NCBI RefSeq assembly: GCF_900101955.1
Contig: NZ_FNAQ01000001.1
Location: 1-64,000, forward strand
Direction: 5' to 3'
Source of the DNA: Desulfuromonas thiophila
GTDB lineage: Bacteria; Desulfobacterota; Desulfuromonadia; Desulfuromonadales; Desulfuromonadaceae
Length of the DNA stretch: 64,000 nucleotides
Shown: piece after piece, positions 38,298 through 47,150 of the stretch
Layout of the letters: every line of letters starts with the position of its first letter
How positions within the stretch are numbered: position 1 is the stretch's first letter
Program-made: the position numbers and the translations under genes
Notes under the pieces: model-generated
Database searches by the model: none
What the model saw: only the letters and a program-made list of their open reading frames with translations
What the model was told of the DNA's origin: nothing

Positions 38298-39961
38298 TTC
38301 ACAAATACCCGATCGAAATCCGGAAAATTGGCCAGCTCGATGACCTCGATCGCCGTCACCAGGGCGGCCATTTCATCGCGCAGGTCCTGATTGAGCAGCA
38401 GGGCGCAGCCACCGGCTTTGGAGGTGTTGCCGACGAACTTGATCTTGCCGGCGAAGGCCCGCGGCAGCAGCCCGAGCTTGAGCAGGCTTTGCTCCCGCAG
38501 ATGATAGCCGAAGGCTCCCGCGATCAACACCTGATCGACCTGTTCGGCCGTGATGCCGCTGTCCTGCAGCAGAAATTCGATGCCGGCGCGAATCGCGCCC
38601 TTGGCCAGCTGCACCTGACGGACATCCTTTTGTGAAAGAAAAATATCGTCCGTCACCGCAAAGGCTGGCTTGCCCTCGCGCAGCACCAGCTTTTCCTTGA
38701 GGGCAGCGGGCAGCTGGGCTGCGTTGTCAGTGGCAGCGAAGCGGCCGTTGCCGCTGATGACGCCGTGCGCCACCAGCTCGCTGACGACATCGAGCAAGCC
38801 GCTGCCGCAGATGCCGGTCGCCGTGGCATTGCCGATGGTGCCAAGGTGCATGCTGCCGTCGGCAGCGACGGCAAAGGATTCCACCGCGCCGCGGCAGGCG
38901 CGCATGCCGCAGGAGATGTTCATGCCCTCGAAGGCGGGTCCGGCGGCGGTGGAGGTGGCGCGGAGTTCACCGTCACGCGCCAGGATCATCTCGCCATTGG
39001 TGCCGATGTCCACCAGCAGGGTGATCCCCCGGCGGCGATGGATGCCGGTGGCCAGGATGCCGGCGGTGAGGTCGGCGCCGACATAGCCGGAAATGACCGG
39101 TGGCAGGTAGATCAGGCCACTGGCGGCGATTGCCAGTCCCTGGCCGGCGGCGGCCACATGATTGCCGCCACGGATGACGGGGGTGTAGGGGTAGCGCCCG
39201 AGGGCAGCGGGACTGGTGCCGGTGGCCAGATGGAGCATGCAGGTATTGCCGCTGTACACCACCTCGTAGATGCGGCGGCTGTCCAACCCCGCCTGCTGCG
39301 CCAACTCCGCCGCCAGCCGGTTGATCTCCCCGGTCAGATCGGCGTGCAGGCTCTGCAGGCCGTTTTCCTGCGCGGCGAAATGAATGCGCGAAAGCACATC
39401 CTGGGCCTGGCGGCTTTGGGGGTTGAGGGCCGAGGCGGTGGCGATTTCGCGCCCGCTGGCGAGATCGACCAAGGCCGCCACCAGCGTGGTGGTGCCGATA
39501 TCGACGACCAGGCCGACATGGCAGCTGCGCGTGTCCCCCGCTTCGGTAGCCAGCAACAGATCCCCGGCAAAAACATTGGTCACCTGCTGTTCTTCGACGT
39601 AGAGCTTGCGGATACAGGGAGCCTGTTCGACGGCAACCGCTTGGCCGTGGCTCAATACCTGCAGCAGGTCGCGCTGTTTGTCGACCGGGATTTCCACGCT
39701 AAGGTCGCCATGCACCTCGGCCTGGCAGGAGAGGAGCGCCACGTGTTCGTCCTTCGTCGGGAGCGAGACGGGGTCGGCGCCCCGGAGGCTGATATGGCGC
39801 AGGGATTCGCCGGCGAGCAACACCCTGCATTTGCCACAGGTGCCGATGCCGTTGCAGGGCGATTCGAGCAAAACGCCGGCCTGGCGGGCCGCTTCGAGCA
39901 GCGTCGTGCCAGGGGTGACGGTGACGGACTGGTGTTCAGGAAGAAAACGGACGGTAACCAT
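38282..39961 (-). CDS. RACo/RamA-type corrinoid activation protein (DUF4445)
   Basis: A 559-residue protein. The N-terminal [2Fe-2S] ferredoxin-like domain has Cys at about 36, 42, 45 (PCNGIGTCGKC) and 79 (LLSCQAEV). From about 150 an ASKHA ATPase-fold domain starts with VVDIGTTTLVAALVD and includes LLVDIGTNGEM and CGSGLLDVVSELV. This is the layout of ATP-dependent reductive activators of corrinoid proteins, which return Co(II) to Co(I) after accidental oxidation. It starts 17 nt after the MtaA-type gene. The expected partner is the corrinoid protein at 45.2-45.9 kb. Confidence 0.88.
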   Translation of the reverse strand: MVTVRFLPEHQSVTVTPGTTLLEAARQAGVLLESPCNGIGTCGKCRVLLAGESLRHISLRGADPVSLPTKDEHVALLSCQAEVHGDLSVEIPVDKQRDLLQVLSHGQAVAVEQAPCIRKLYVEEQQVTNVFAGDLLLATEAGDTRSCHVGLVVDIGTTTLVAALVDLASGREIATASALNPQSRQAQDVLSRIHFAAQENGLQSLHADLTGEINRLAAELAQQAGLDSRRIYEVVYSGNTCMLHLATGTSPAALGRYPYTPVIRGGNHVAAAGQGLAIAASGLIYLPPVISGYVGADLTAGILATGIHRRRGITLLVDIGTNGEMILARDGELRATSTAAGPAFEGMNISCGMRACRGAVESFAVAADGSMHLGTIGNATATGICGSGLLDVVSELVAHGVISGNGRFAATDNAAQLPAALKEKLVLREGKPAFAVTDDIFLSQKDVRQVQLAKGAIRAGIEFLLQDSGITAEQVDQVLIAGAFGYHLREQSLLKLGLLPRAFAGKIKFVGNTSKAGGCALLLNQDLRDEMAALVTAIEVIELANFPDFDRVFVKCLGF

Positions 39962-39978
39962 GCCGGGCTGCCCTCGCG

Positions 39979-41004
39979 CTAAGCCGCTGAACGGTGATGG
40001 CGCACCGTTTCAGAAACGGCCTGCAGATTTTTGAGCGGCGTGCCGGGAGCGATGCCGCAGGCCGGCGCCAGAATGCCGACGCCCTGCTCCAGACACTGTC
40101 CGCTGACCCGGGCCAGCTTTTCCGGCGTGCCACGCTCCAGCAGAAAGGTACTGATATTGCCCATGCTCACCTTGCCGGGCGCCAGGTTACGCAACTGAGG
40201 AATGCCGACCACCGAATCGACGCTGACGGCCGCGGCGCTTAGCTGTTGCAGGGCGCCGCCCAGACTTTTGACATCGCCGCAGATATGGACGATGGTCGGC
40301 CGGTTGTGACGGCGGGAGAAGTGCTCGGCCATGCGGTTGAGGCAGGGCAGGACGAATTCCTCGAAGGCGCGGCGGCCGATCAGGTCGCCGGTGGCGCTCG
40401 GGTCGGCGATGCACACCGCGTCCGCGCCCGCCTCCATCAGGGCGTCGCCCAGGGCCAGCGCGTTTTGCAGCGCGCAATCGTTGAGGGCGTGGGCGGCCTG
40501 CTTGTCGCGCCGTATGGCACGGTAGTAGAGCAGGGGGTCGACCAGGGAAGTGGCCAGGCTGACTGGCCCACTGAGATTGGCAATGATGGGCACGTCGGGC
40601 GCCTTCTTCTTGAGCAGGCCGATGGCCTCGGCGCAAGCATGGGCCCGCCCCTGCGTGACATCGATAAAGCGCAGGCGGTCCAGCTGCGCCAGCTCATCCA
40701 TGATATAGGATATGACGTGCGGTTCACTGGTTTTGCTGCCCAGATCCACCGCCGCACCCATCGCTTCGGCCTCCACGGTCATGCAGAAGGGCAGGCCGAG
40801 ATTTTCGATACCGGTCAGGCGATTGGTGCCAAGGGTCAGCGCGGCCATCCTGGCCGCATCCGCATGGGCCTCGGGCCAGAAACTGTCGACCGCCTTCATC
40901 ACCTCGGTGACGATCATGGTCATCATGCCGCCGGGGCAGATGAAGGGCGGGCCGTCCGCTGTCTGACCGGCCAGCGTCCTCAGCAGGCGTTCTTTCTGGG
41001 TCAT
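39979..41004 (-). CDS. MtaA/CmuA-type corrinoid methyltransferase (UroD fold), copy 2
   Basis: A 341-residue TIM-barrel protein of the uroporphyrinogen-decarboxylase/MtaA family. Zinc ligands are recognisable: His about 240 and Cys about 242 in IVHICGD, and Cys about 316 in LAPACGIAPGTPLKNL. The LAPACGIAPGTPL string resembles MtbA/MtaA, the enzymes that move methyl groups between a corrinoid protein and an acceptor thiol. GGAGA precedes the ATG by about 10 nt. It sits between the transporter and the activator gene. It could be the second methyltransferase (to the acceptor) or the substrate-specific one. Confidence 0.85.
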   Translation of the reverse strand: MTQKERLLRTLAGQTADGPPFICPGGMMTMIVTEVMKAVDSFWPEAHADAARMAALTLGTNRLTGIENLGLPFCMTVEAEAMGAAVDLGSKTSEPHVISYIMDELAQLDRLRFIDVTQGRAHACAEAIGLLKKKAPDVPIIANLSGPVSLATSLVDPLLYYRAIRRDKQAAHALNDCALQNALALGDALMEAGADAVCIADPSATGDLIGRRAFEEFVLPCLNRMAEHFSRRHNRPTIVHICGDVKSLGGALQQLSAAAVSVDSVVGIPQLRNLAPGKVSMGNISTFLLERGTPEKLARVSGQCLEQGVGILAPACGIAPGTPLKNLQAVSETVRHHRSAA

Positions 41005-41024
41005 GGTATACGTCTCCGGCCAGA

Positions 41025-42011
41025 TCAGCTGCGCCAGCGCAGCAGCTTCTTTTCGATCAATTCAAAGAAAAAGGTGATGGCGGTGACGACCAGACCGATA
41101 AAGAAGATGCCGGCCACCACACGCGGATAATCCGCGAAATCGGAGAAATACTTGACATACCAGCCCAGCCCCGAGGAAGAGCCGATCATTTCCGCCGCCG
41201 TGAGCAGGATGAAGGAAAAAACCAGGCCCAGGGTCGCGCCGCTGAGGATGGCCGGCAGAATCGCCGGCAGGATGATGCGGAACAGCAGGGTCTTTTCCTT
41301 GACGTTAAGCACCCGCGCGGAATCGATGATCTTCGGTTCGATGTTGAAGGTGCCGTTCAGCGTGTTGATGAACACCGGCCAGAATGCGCCGATGAAAATG
41401 ATGAAGATCGACGAGCATTTGAAGGTCGGAAAGATGGCAATGGAATAGGGGATATAGACGATGGGCGGTATTGGCCCCAGCACCTTGGTCATGGGATTGA
41501 CCACGGCAAACAGTCGTTTGCGCCAACCGATCACCAGCGCCAGCGGAATGGCCGTGACCAGGGCCAGACCGTATCCCGCGCCCAGCAGCTGCAGGGAGCT
41601 GCCCAGGCATTTCATGAACATGGGAATTTCCCCGATGAACACCGCGATGACCTTGCCCGGCACGGGGAAAATCAGTCGTTCGAACAGATCCAGTTTGGTC
41701 GTGGTCAGCTCCCAGAGGATGACAACGGCGAAGACGATGGCGGTGATATCCGTTGTCGATCTGCGTTTGCTGTCATTGCTGGCCCAGAGCAGGCATGATA
41801 CGCCGTACAGAAAGATCACAAACAGCAGAAAGCCGACGAGGTGCCAGGCATCGACATCGGTAACCGGGCGTTTTCCCGGCATGGCCAGCAGCAGCAATGC
41901 GACGCCGAACAGAATGTTGGCATGGTTTAGCAGGCGCGCGCCGAGTTGCAAAAATGGCTTGAACTGCGACGTCTTTCCCGCGATCTCAATATTTTCAGCG
42001 ATCTGTTCCAT
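41025..42011 (-). CDS. ABC transporter permease (SsuC/TauC type)
   Basis: A 328-residue protein with six or more membrane segments. The inner-membrane signature FIIFIGAFWPVFINTLNGTFNIEPKIIDSARVLNVKEKTLLFRIILPAILPAILSG contains the EAA-like loop of the sulfonate/nitrate/taurine permease family. ATG 42011 follows AAGGGGG and removes an N-terminal stretch that would otherwise start at a TTG overlapping the ATPase gene. The N-terminal 100 residues add two extra hydrophobic segments compared with typical SsuC (about 260 residues). Confidence 0.85.
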   Translation of the reverse strand: MEQIAENIEIAGKTSQFKPFLQLGARLLNHANILFGVALLLLAMPGKRPVTDVDAWHLVGFLLFVIFLYGVSCLLWASNDSKRRSTTDITAIVFAVVILWELTTTKLDLFERLIFPVPGKVIAVFIGEIPMFMKCLGSSLQLLGAGYGLALVTAIPLALVIGWRKRLFAVVNPMTKVLGPIPPIVYIPYSIAIFPTFKCSSIFIIFIGAFWPVFINTLNGTFNIEPKIIDSARVLNVKEKTLLFRIILPAILPAILSGATLGLVFSFILLTAAEMIGSSSGLGWYVKYFSDFADYPRVVAGIFFIGLVVTAITFFFELIEKKLLRWRS

Positions 42012-42042
42012 GTCGTCCCCTTCTGTCTGAGGTTTTGCAAAG

Positions 42043-42840
42043 CTATACGGCAAGCCTGGTTTCTTCCACCAGGTCGGTGAACAACAGGCCGATCAGCCGG
42101 TTGCGCAGCGCGGTGTAGCTGTCCGTGTTGGCCAACTCGGACCAGTGACGGGGGCGAGGCAGGTCCACCGTGATCTGCTCTTTAACGCTCTTTGAGCAGG
42201 CCGACAGCACCACGATGCGGTCGGAAAGCAGGATGGCCTCATCCACGTCATGGGTGACGAAGATGACGGTTTTTTTCTTCTGCCCCGCGCGCCACAACTC
42301 CAGCAGCAGTTCCTGCAGTTTCATGCGGTTGCGTGCGTCCACCGCGCTGAACGGTTCGTCCATCAACAGGATGTCCGTATCCATGGCGAACGCCCTGGCG
42401 ATGGTCACCCGTTGTTGCATGCCACCGGACAGCTGGTTGGGATATTTATCGCCGACATCATGCAGTCCGACCAGATCAAGATAGCGCTGGGCCGTGGCCT
42501 CGATCTCTTTGCGGCTCCGGCCGTCGCGGCATTGCTGCAGTCCGAATATCACATTGTCGCGGGCCGTCATCCAGGGGAACAGGGCGTAATGCTGAAACAC
42601 CACCCCGCGCTCATGGCCTGTGCCCTTAATTTCCGTGCCGTTGAGCAGAATGCGGCCGCCGCCGGGACGGCTCAGCCCGGCAAGCAGCCGCAGCAGCGTG
42701 CTTTTGCCGCAGCCGCTGGGGCCGATAAGACTGATGAACTCGCCCTCGCGGATGGTCAGGCTCACCTTCTCGACCACCGGGGCGGTCACGCCCTGCTGCA
42801 GGTAGGAAAACGTGACGTTCTCCAGTCTGATCTTTTCCAT
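42043..42840 (-). CDS. ABC transporter ATPase (SsuB/TauB type)
   Basis: A 265-residue nucleotide-binding protein. Walker [11 protein letters not shown]-loop [12 protein letters not shown], signature [16 protein letters not shown] and Walker [13 protein letters not shown], followed by TRNRMKLQE-like [12 protein letters not shown] and the H-loop VTHDVDEA. It is of the nitrate/sulfonate/taurine type. The downstream permease gene starts 31 nt after its stop, and the binding-protein gene lies 86 nt upstream. Confidence 0.93.
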   Translation of the reverse strand: MEKIRLENVTFSYLQQGVTAPVVEKVSLTIREGEFISLIGPSGCGKSTLLRLLAGLSRPGGGRILLNGTEIKGTGHERGVVFQHYALFPWMTARDNVIFGLQQCRDGRSRKEIEATAQRYLDLVGLHDVGDKYPNQLSGGMQQRVTIARAFAMDTDILLMDEPFSAVDARNRMKLQELLLELWRAGQKKKTVIFVTHDVDEAILLSDRIVVLSACSKSVKEQITVDLPRPRHWSELANTDSYTALRNRLIGLLFTDLVEETRLAV

Positions 42841-42926
42841 TTGCTTTGCCTCTCATGGCGTCCGCCCGCCGGGAAACCGGCGGGCGGAAGTGCTGCGCTC
42901 ATCGTTGCGGGTCATTGCCGGGACGA

Positions 42927-44000
42927 TCAGTTGTTGACTGGGAATTCCCTGGCCAGTTGTGCGTAATTGGCGTTGTCGGGGTTTTCCCTGGTCAGGCGTT
43001 CCAGTGCCGCCACATAGGCGCTGGTATCGATGTGATCGTTGATGTCGATCTCGGTGTTGATAAAGCCCGTATCTTTCATGATGTTCCAGTAGCGGTTGAC
43101 GGACTTTTTCAGCGGGTCCGGGCTGCAGATCATGGTGGCATCCGCCGCGTAGGTTTCCTTGGCGAGGTATTTGGGATCGACCTTGACGTATTTGGCGGTG
43201 ATGGCGACGGTTTCTTCATGATGGGTCTGATAAAAATCGTAGGCCTTGATCAGGGCGGCCATGAAGCGTTGCCAGCGTTCCGGGTTCTGCTCCAGGTTCG
43301 AGCGCATGACGGCCTGACGGCAGCAGACGTTGTTTTCAAACAATTCAGTGATATACATGGCCACCTTCACCCCCATGTCTTCCGACATGGCCACGAACGG
43401 CGTCCAGATCAGGGCGGCGTCCACGCTGCCTTTTTTCAGCGCTTCCATGGTGGCGGCCGGCGATTCCATTTCGGTGATGGTGGCATCGCCGTTACGCCAG
43501 TCGATACCGGCATCGAGCAGCGCCCCGCGGAAGATGACGTCGGCCGTGGAGAGGCGCACGCTGGCGATCTTCTTGCCGCGGTAGTTGTGGATATCCTTCA
43601 ACTCCTCATAGCGCTCCGGCGCGCAGACCAGGGCGCAGGCCCCGGAGTTCTGACCGCCGATGACGACGACATCCGCACCCTTGGCGGTAAACGCCAGTGG
43701 CGCCGAGACGCCGAAACTGCCGACATCAAGCTTGTTGGCGATGGTGGCATTCAGTCCCTCGGCCGAATTGGTAAACAAAAACAGCTCGGCGTCGAGACCT
43801 TCCTCTTCAAAAAAGCCCTTCTCCTTGGCCACGAAATACAGCAGGTGCTCCGGCGAAGCCAGATAGCCGACATTGACCTTGTCCAGTTTCTGAACGGGGG
43901 CCGTGCTGTCCGCAGCCATCTTTTTTTTGTTGTCGCATCCGCTGAGCAGCAGTGCGGCGGTCACACAGAGCAGCGCCGCCATCGAAAACCATTTTTTCAT
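42927..44000 (-). CDS. NMT1/SsuA-type substrate-binding lipoprotein
   Basis: A 357-residue protein with a lipoprotein signal (lipobox LLLSGC, Cys about 22). The periplasmic type II binding protein begins DKVNVGYLASPEHLLYFVAKEKGFFEEEGLDAELFLFTNSAEGLNA, then VGSFGVSAPLAFTAKGADVVVIGGQNSGACALV. This is the SsuA/TauA/NMT1 superfamily, which binds sulfonates, nitrate, thiamine precursors and aromatic acids. AAGGAG precedes the ATG. The likely cargo is the methylated substrate of the operon; its identity is not visible in the sequence. Confidence 0.88.
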   Translation of the reverse strand: MKKWFSMAALLCVTAALLLSGCDNKKKMAADSTAPVQKLDKVNVGYLASPEHLLYFVAKEKGFFEEEGLDAELFLFTNSAEGLNATIANKLDVGSFGVSAPLAFTAKGADVVVIGGQNSGACALVCAPERYEELKDIHNYRGKKIASVRLSTADVIFRGALLDAGIDWRNGDATITEMESPAATMEALKKGSVDAALIWTPFVAMSEDMGVKVAMYITELFENNVCCRQAVMRSNLEQNPERWQRFMAALIKAYDFYQTHHEETVAITAKYVKVDPKYLAKETYAADATMICSPDPLKKSVNRYWNIMKDTGFINTEIDINDHIDTSAYVAALERLTRENPDNANYAQLAREFPVNN

Positions 44001-44118
44001 TGTTGTTGTCTCCTTGAGAGATAGGGAATCGACCGATATTGCCGTTCGATCGTCGTACAGGGTGTCGTGAGCGGCCGATTGTTCGTTCTGGCCGATCAGT
44101 CCAAGACTCAGGCCATGA

Positions 44119-45186
44119 TCACGTCATGGCGGCGAGTTTGTCCGCGGTAATCGGCCAGCCGACTTCCCGCGTCATATCGAGCATGGCGTCGATATTGGCG
44201 AAGGGGACCTCCGTCGGCAGGCTGCAGCCCGAAGCGACGATGAACCCCTTGGGGTTGTCGTAGGCCTTGCGGATGCAGTCCAGGGTCTCCGCCCGCACGT
44301 CGGCAACGCTCCCTTGCAGCAGGGTTTCAGCCGTGGCCACGTTGCCCATGACCCGCACCCGGTGGCCGACGGACTCCTTGGCCTTGCGCAGGTCTTCCAT
44401 TTCATCAATGCTGATGCAGTCGGCTCCGGCGTCGGCCATCAGCGGCCAGATCCGCTCGGTCTTACCGCAGATATGCAGCGTCACCGGCTTGCCGCGCCCA
44501 TGCATGAATTCGCACAGGCGCTTGAGGTAGGGATAGGAGAACTCCTCGAAATAGGCCGGGCTGATGATGGTGTTGCTGGAAACCGGTTCGGTCAGACCGA
44601 AGGTGCTGCCGGTGTCGAGTACCGCCTCGGCGTAGTTGAGCGCCGACTCCAGGGCGATTTCACACAGACGGTGGACCCCTTCGGGGTCGCGGCGCATCAT
44701 GCGGATCAGCTTGTCGGTGCCGATCAAAAAGGAGGCGGTGGTCAATGGGCAGACCACCGCGCCCGACACCGGCACCTGGTGGCCGACCTCTTTTTGGGCG
44801 ATTTCAAGCGCCTGTAGCAATGCCGGCAGGTTGCCGTCACGCCAGGGGTTGGCAGGCCGCAGCCGGCCGATATCGGCGATATCCGCGATGGCCGGGGTTT
44901 CGAGGTGGGCGGTTTCGTCGCGGGGATAGCAGACCGTCGCGCCCATGGCCTCGGCCAGCACGTAGAGGTCGGTGAAGATGCGGACCGTGTCGTAGCCGAA
45001 GCGGCGGTACGCCGCCAGGTGGGCGGCGGCGATGAGCGGGCCATTGCCGCGAAATTCGGAGATTTTGCACCCCAGTGCCCGCGCCGCGCCGTTGCCGACC
45101 ACGGGCACACAGGGAAGACGATCGATCGACTCGCCCTTGGCATAGGCGGCAAACCGCTCCATGGGAGTCATTTGATCCTTGTTCAT
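44119..45186 (-). CDS. MtaA/CmuA-type corrinoid methyltransferase (UroD fold), copy 1
   Basis: A 355-residue UroD-fold methyltransferase. Zinc ligands: His about 238 and Cys about 240 in VTLHICGKTER, Cys about 321 in ASGCSLPTEVP. It is only distantly like copy 2 in the same operon, consistent with one acting on the substrate and one on the acceptor. I chose ATG 45186; an upstream TTG at 45201 has no ribosome binding site. It lies 60 nt after the corrinoid-protein gene, the classic corrinoid-protein/methyltransferase pairing. Confidence 0.84.
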   Translation of the reverse strand: MNKDQMTPMERFAAYAKGESIDRLPCVPVVGNGAARALGCKISEFRGNGPLIAAAHLAAYRRFGYDTVRIFTDLYVLAEAMGATVCYPRDETAHLETPAIADIADIGRLRPANPWRDGNLPALLQALEIAQKEVGHQVPVSGAVVCPLTTASFLIGTDKLIRMMRRDPEGVHRLCEIALESALNYAEAVLDTGSTFGLTEPVSSNTIISPAYFEEFSYPYLKRLCEFMHGRGKPVTLHICGKTERIWPLMADAGADCISIDEMEDLRKAKESVGHRVRVMGNVATAETLLQGSVADVRAETLDCIRKAYDNPKGFIVASGCSLPTEVPFANIDAMLDMTREVGWPITADKLAAMT

Positions 45187-45245
45187 GCGCTTTCCGTTCA
45201 AAGAGGAGGATGGAGGACGGACCAGGGCGCTGGATGCGCTCCGGC

Positions 45246-45908
45246 TCAGGCCGCCTTGTCTGCGGCAAACAGCCGGGTGGCGACCCGCACCGCCCCGGCG
45301 GCGTTATCGGCATAGCCGTCTGCGCCGATGCGGTCGGCAAAGCCCTGCGAGATCGGCCCGCCGCCGATCAGCACCTTGAACCGGTCACGGACGCCCTCCT
45401 GTTCGAGCATCCGGATAATGGTGGCCATGCTGTCCATGGTCGTGGTCATCAGGGTTGACAGGCAGATCAGTCCGGCGTTGACCTCAAGCGCCTTGCGCAC
45501 GAACTCCGCCAGGGGTACGTCACGACCGAGATCGTAGATTTCGAAACCGGCGACATCGAGCATGATTTTGACCAGGTTTTTACCGATGTCGTGGGTGTCG
45601 CCCTCGACAACCCCGATGACGCAACCGATCTTTTTCTGAGCGTTGTCTTTTTTGATATGGGGTTTGAGTATCTCCAGACTGGCATACAGGGCATCCGAGC
45701 AGATCAGCAGTTCGGGCACGAAATACTCTTCCTGATCGTAAAGTTCGCCAGCCCTGTTCATGCCCACGACCAGGCCGTTGGTGATGGCATCAAACGCATC
45801 CAGTCCGCTGTCGATTGCTTCCTGTGCCACGCTGATGGCCAGATCCTCATCCATATTGAGGACTCCGTCCGCCAAATCCTGGAGAATCTCTTCCCGTGAT
45901 CGTGCCAT
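45246..45908 (-). CDS. Corrinoid (methyl-carrier) protein, MtbC/MttC type
   Basis: A 220-residue protein. The helical cap (1-90) is followed by a B12-binding domain with lower-axial-ligand motif DTHDIG (His about 106), the SxL element CLSTLMTTTM (Ser about 151) and the GGG element LIGGGPISQ. It carries the methyl group on cobalt between substrate and acceptor methyltransferases. ATG 45908 follows AAGGAG at 7 nt. It is flanked by a DCCP gene upstream and methyltransferase copy 1 downstream. Confidence 0.94.
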   Translation of the reverse strand: MARSREEILQDLADGVLNMDEDLAISVAQEAIDSGLDAFDAITNGLVVGMNRAGELYDQEEYFVPELLICSDALYASLEILKPHIKKDNAQKKIGCVIGVVEGDTHDIGKNLVKIMLDVAGFEIYDLGRDVPLAEFVRKALEVNAGLICLSTLMTTTMDSMATIIRMLEQEGVRDRFKVLIGGGPISQGFADRIGADGYADNAAGAVRVATRLFAADKAA

Positions 45909-45989
45909 CTTCAAACTCCTTCCGCTTTCATTGAACGAATCCGGCAGAGCGTGCTCGGCCTATTGTGGGCTGCGTGACTGCGTGGTGGT

Positions 45990-47150
45990 TTATCCTGCGA
46001 TTTTTTTACGGCCGATGATCTCGATGAACGCTTCGATGCGCACCTTCAGCTGCTCGGTATCCGACGGGGAGTAGTCGGTTTCGATCTGCAGAAACGGAAT
46101 CTTCAGGCTGTCCCGCACATGTTTTTTCAGATTGATGGATTCGATGTTGTAGGTGTGACAGGACTGCCAGGTGAGATCGATCACGCCATCCACCTGGAAG
46201 TCCTGCGCCAGCTGCTCGACCAGATCCAGGCGGCCCTGGTTGGGTGTCATACAGGAGCAGGGCACGCGCAGGTAACGCTCGGCCAGGGCGGCGATGGGAT
46301 CACCGCCCTGGCTCACGGGATCCACCTTCTTGTAGGCGGTGCAACTTTCAAAGCAGACGACATTGGCTCCGCAGGACTCGATGATCTGGACCACCTTGTC
46401 CGAGCCGATGCCGATGGGGACGCCGCTGAGGAGAATACGCGGTGTTGCCGCCGAATAGGGAGACAGGCCTTGCTCGGCCAGGGTGCGCAGCTCGGCCGTG
46501 AGACGATCGACCAGCTCGATAACCGCCTGTTTGTCGCAGGAAAACCCGCGATTATGCAACACCGTGAGCATGTCCAGACCACTGATGGGTGACGGCACGT
46601 GGCGGCAGACATCCTGCAGATCGCGCAGGGAGCGCCGTTCATCGTTCATCAGCCGGATGGCGTCATGCAGTTTTTCATCGCTGATTTCGACGGCGAAGGC
46701 TTCCTCTAGCCGCGCTTTCAGCCGCAGCATTTCTTCGCACCAGTATTTCAGCGCCGTTTCGTCCTGCGTCTGCGGCAACTGCATGACATGCAGCGGCTTC
46801 AGCTCGGCGAGTAGTTCGTACATCTTTTTTTTGCCGTCACAGGTCGTTTCGGCCAGGATGAGGTCGGCGAAATAGAAGTAGGGGCAGGTATCGGAAACGG
46901 CAAAGCCGTAGCTGGATTTGATGAGCGGACACAGGCTGCGGGGCAGAATTTTTTCCGCCGCCGGAATCGGGGTCTGGCTCGTGCCGCACAGCGATACCGG
47001 CAGGGCGCCGGCCGCCAGCACCAGTTCGGCCGGCGAATAGATGCAGTAGGTCCCGACCACACGCAGTCCCTTGTCCTTGGCTTCCTTCAGAGCCAGGGTA
47101 TTTTTTTCCCGCAGGGTGGCGATTTCAGCAAAGGTTTTGGCTTGGATCAT
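45990..47150 (-). CDS. Double-cubane-cluster protein (YjiM/HgdB family)
   Basis: A 386-residue protein of the 2-hydroxyacyl-CoA dehydratase D-component superfamily. Cys-containing stretches GTYCIYSPAELVLAAGALPV (Cys about 36), RSLCPLIKSSYGF (74), DTCPYFYFADL (89), ETTCDGKKKMYELL (104), and later LRVPCSCMTPN and QSCHTYNIES match E. coli YjiM and the characterised double-cubane-cluster proteins. Those hold an [Fe8S9]-type cluster and reduce small molecules with ATP-driven electrons. It overlaps the activase gene by 26 nt. No second dehydratase subunit is nearby, so a classical dehydratase is unlikely. Confidence 0.88.
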   Translation of the reverse strand: MIQAKTFAEIATLREKNTLALKEAKDKGLRVVGTYCIYSPAELVLAAGALPVSLCGTSQTPIPAAEKILPRSLCPLIKSSYGFAVSDTCPYFYFADLILAETTCDGKKKMYELLAELKPLHVMQLPQTQDETALKYWCEEMLRLKARLEEAFAVEISDEKLHDAIRLMNDERRSLRDLQDVCRHVPSPISGLDMLTVLHNRGFSCDKQAVIELVDRLTAELRTLAEQGLSPYSAATPRILLSGVPIGIGSDKVVQIIESCGANVVCFESCTAYKKVDPVSQGGDPIAALAERYLRVPCSCMTPNQGRLDLVEQLAQDFQVDGVIDLTWQSCHTYNIESINLKKHVRDSLKIPFLQIETDYSPSDTEQLKVRIEAFIEIIGRKKIAG

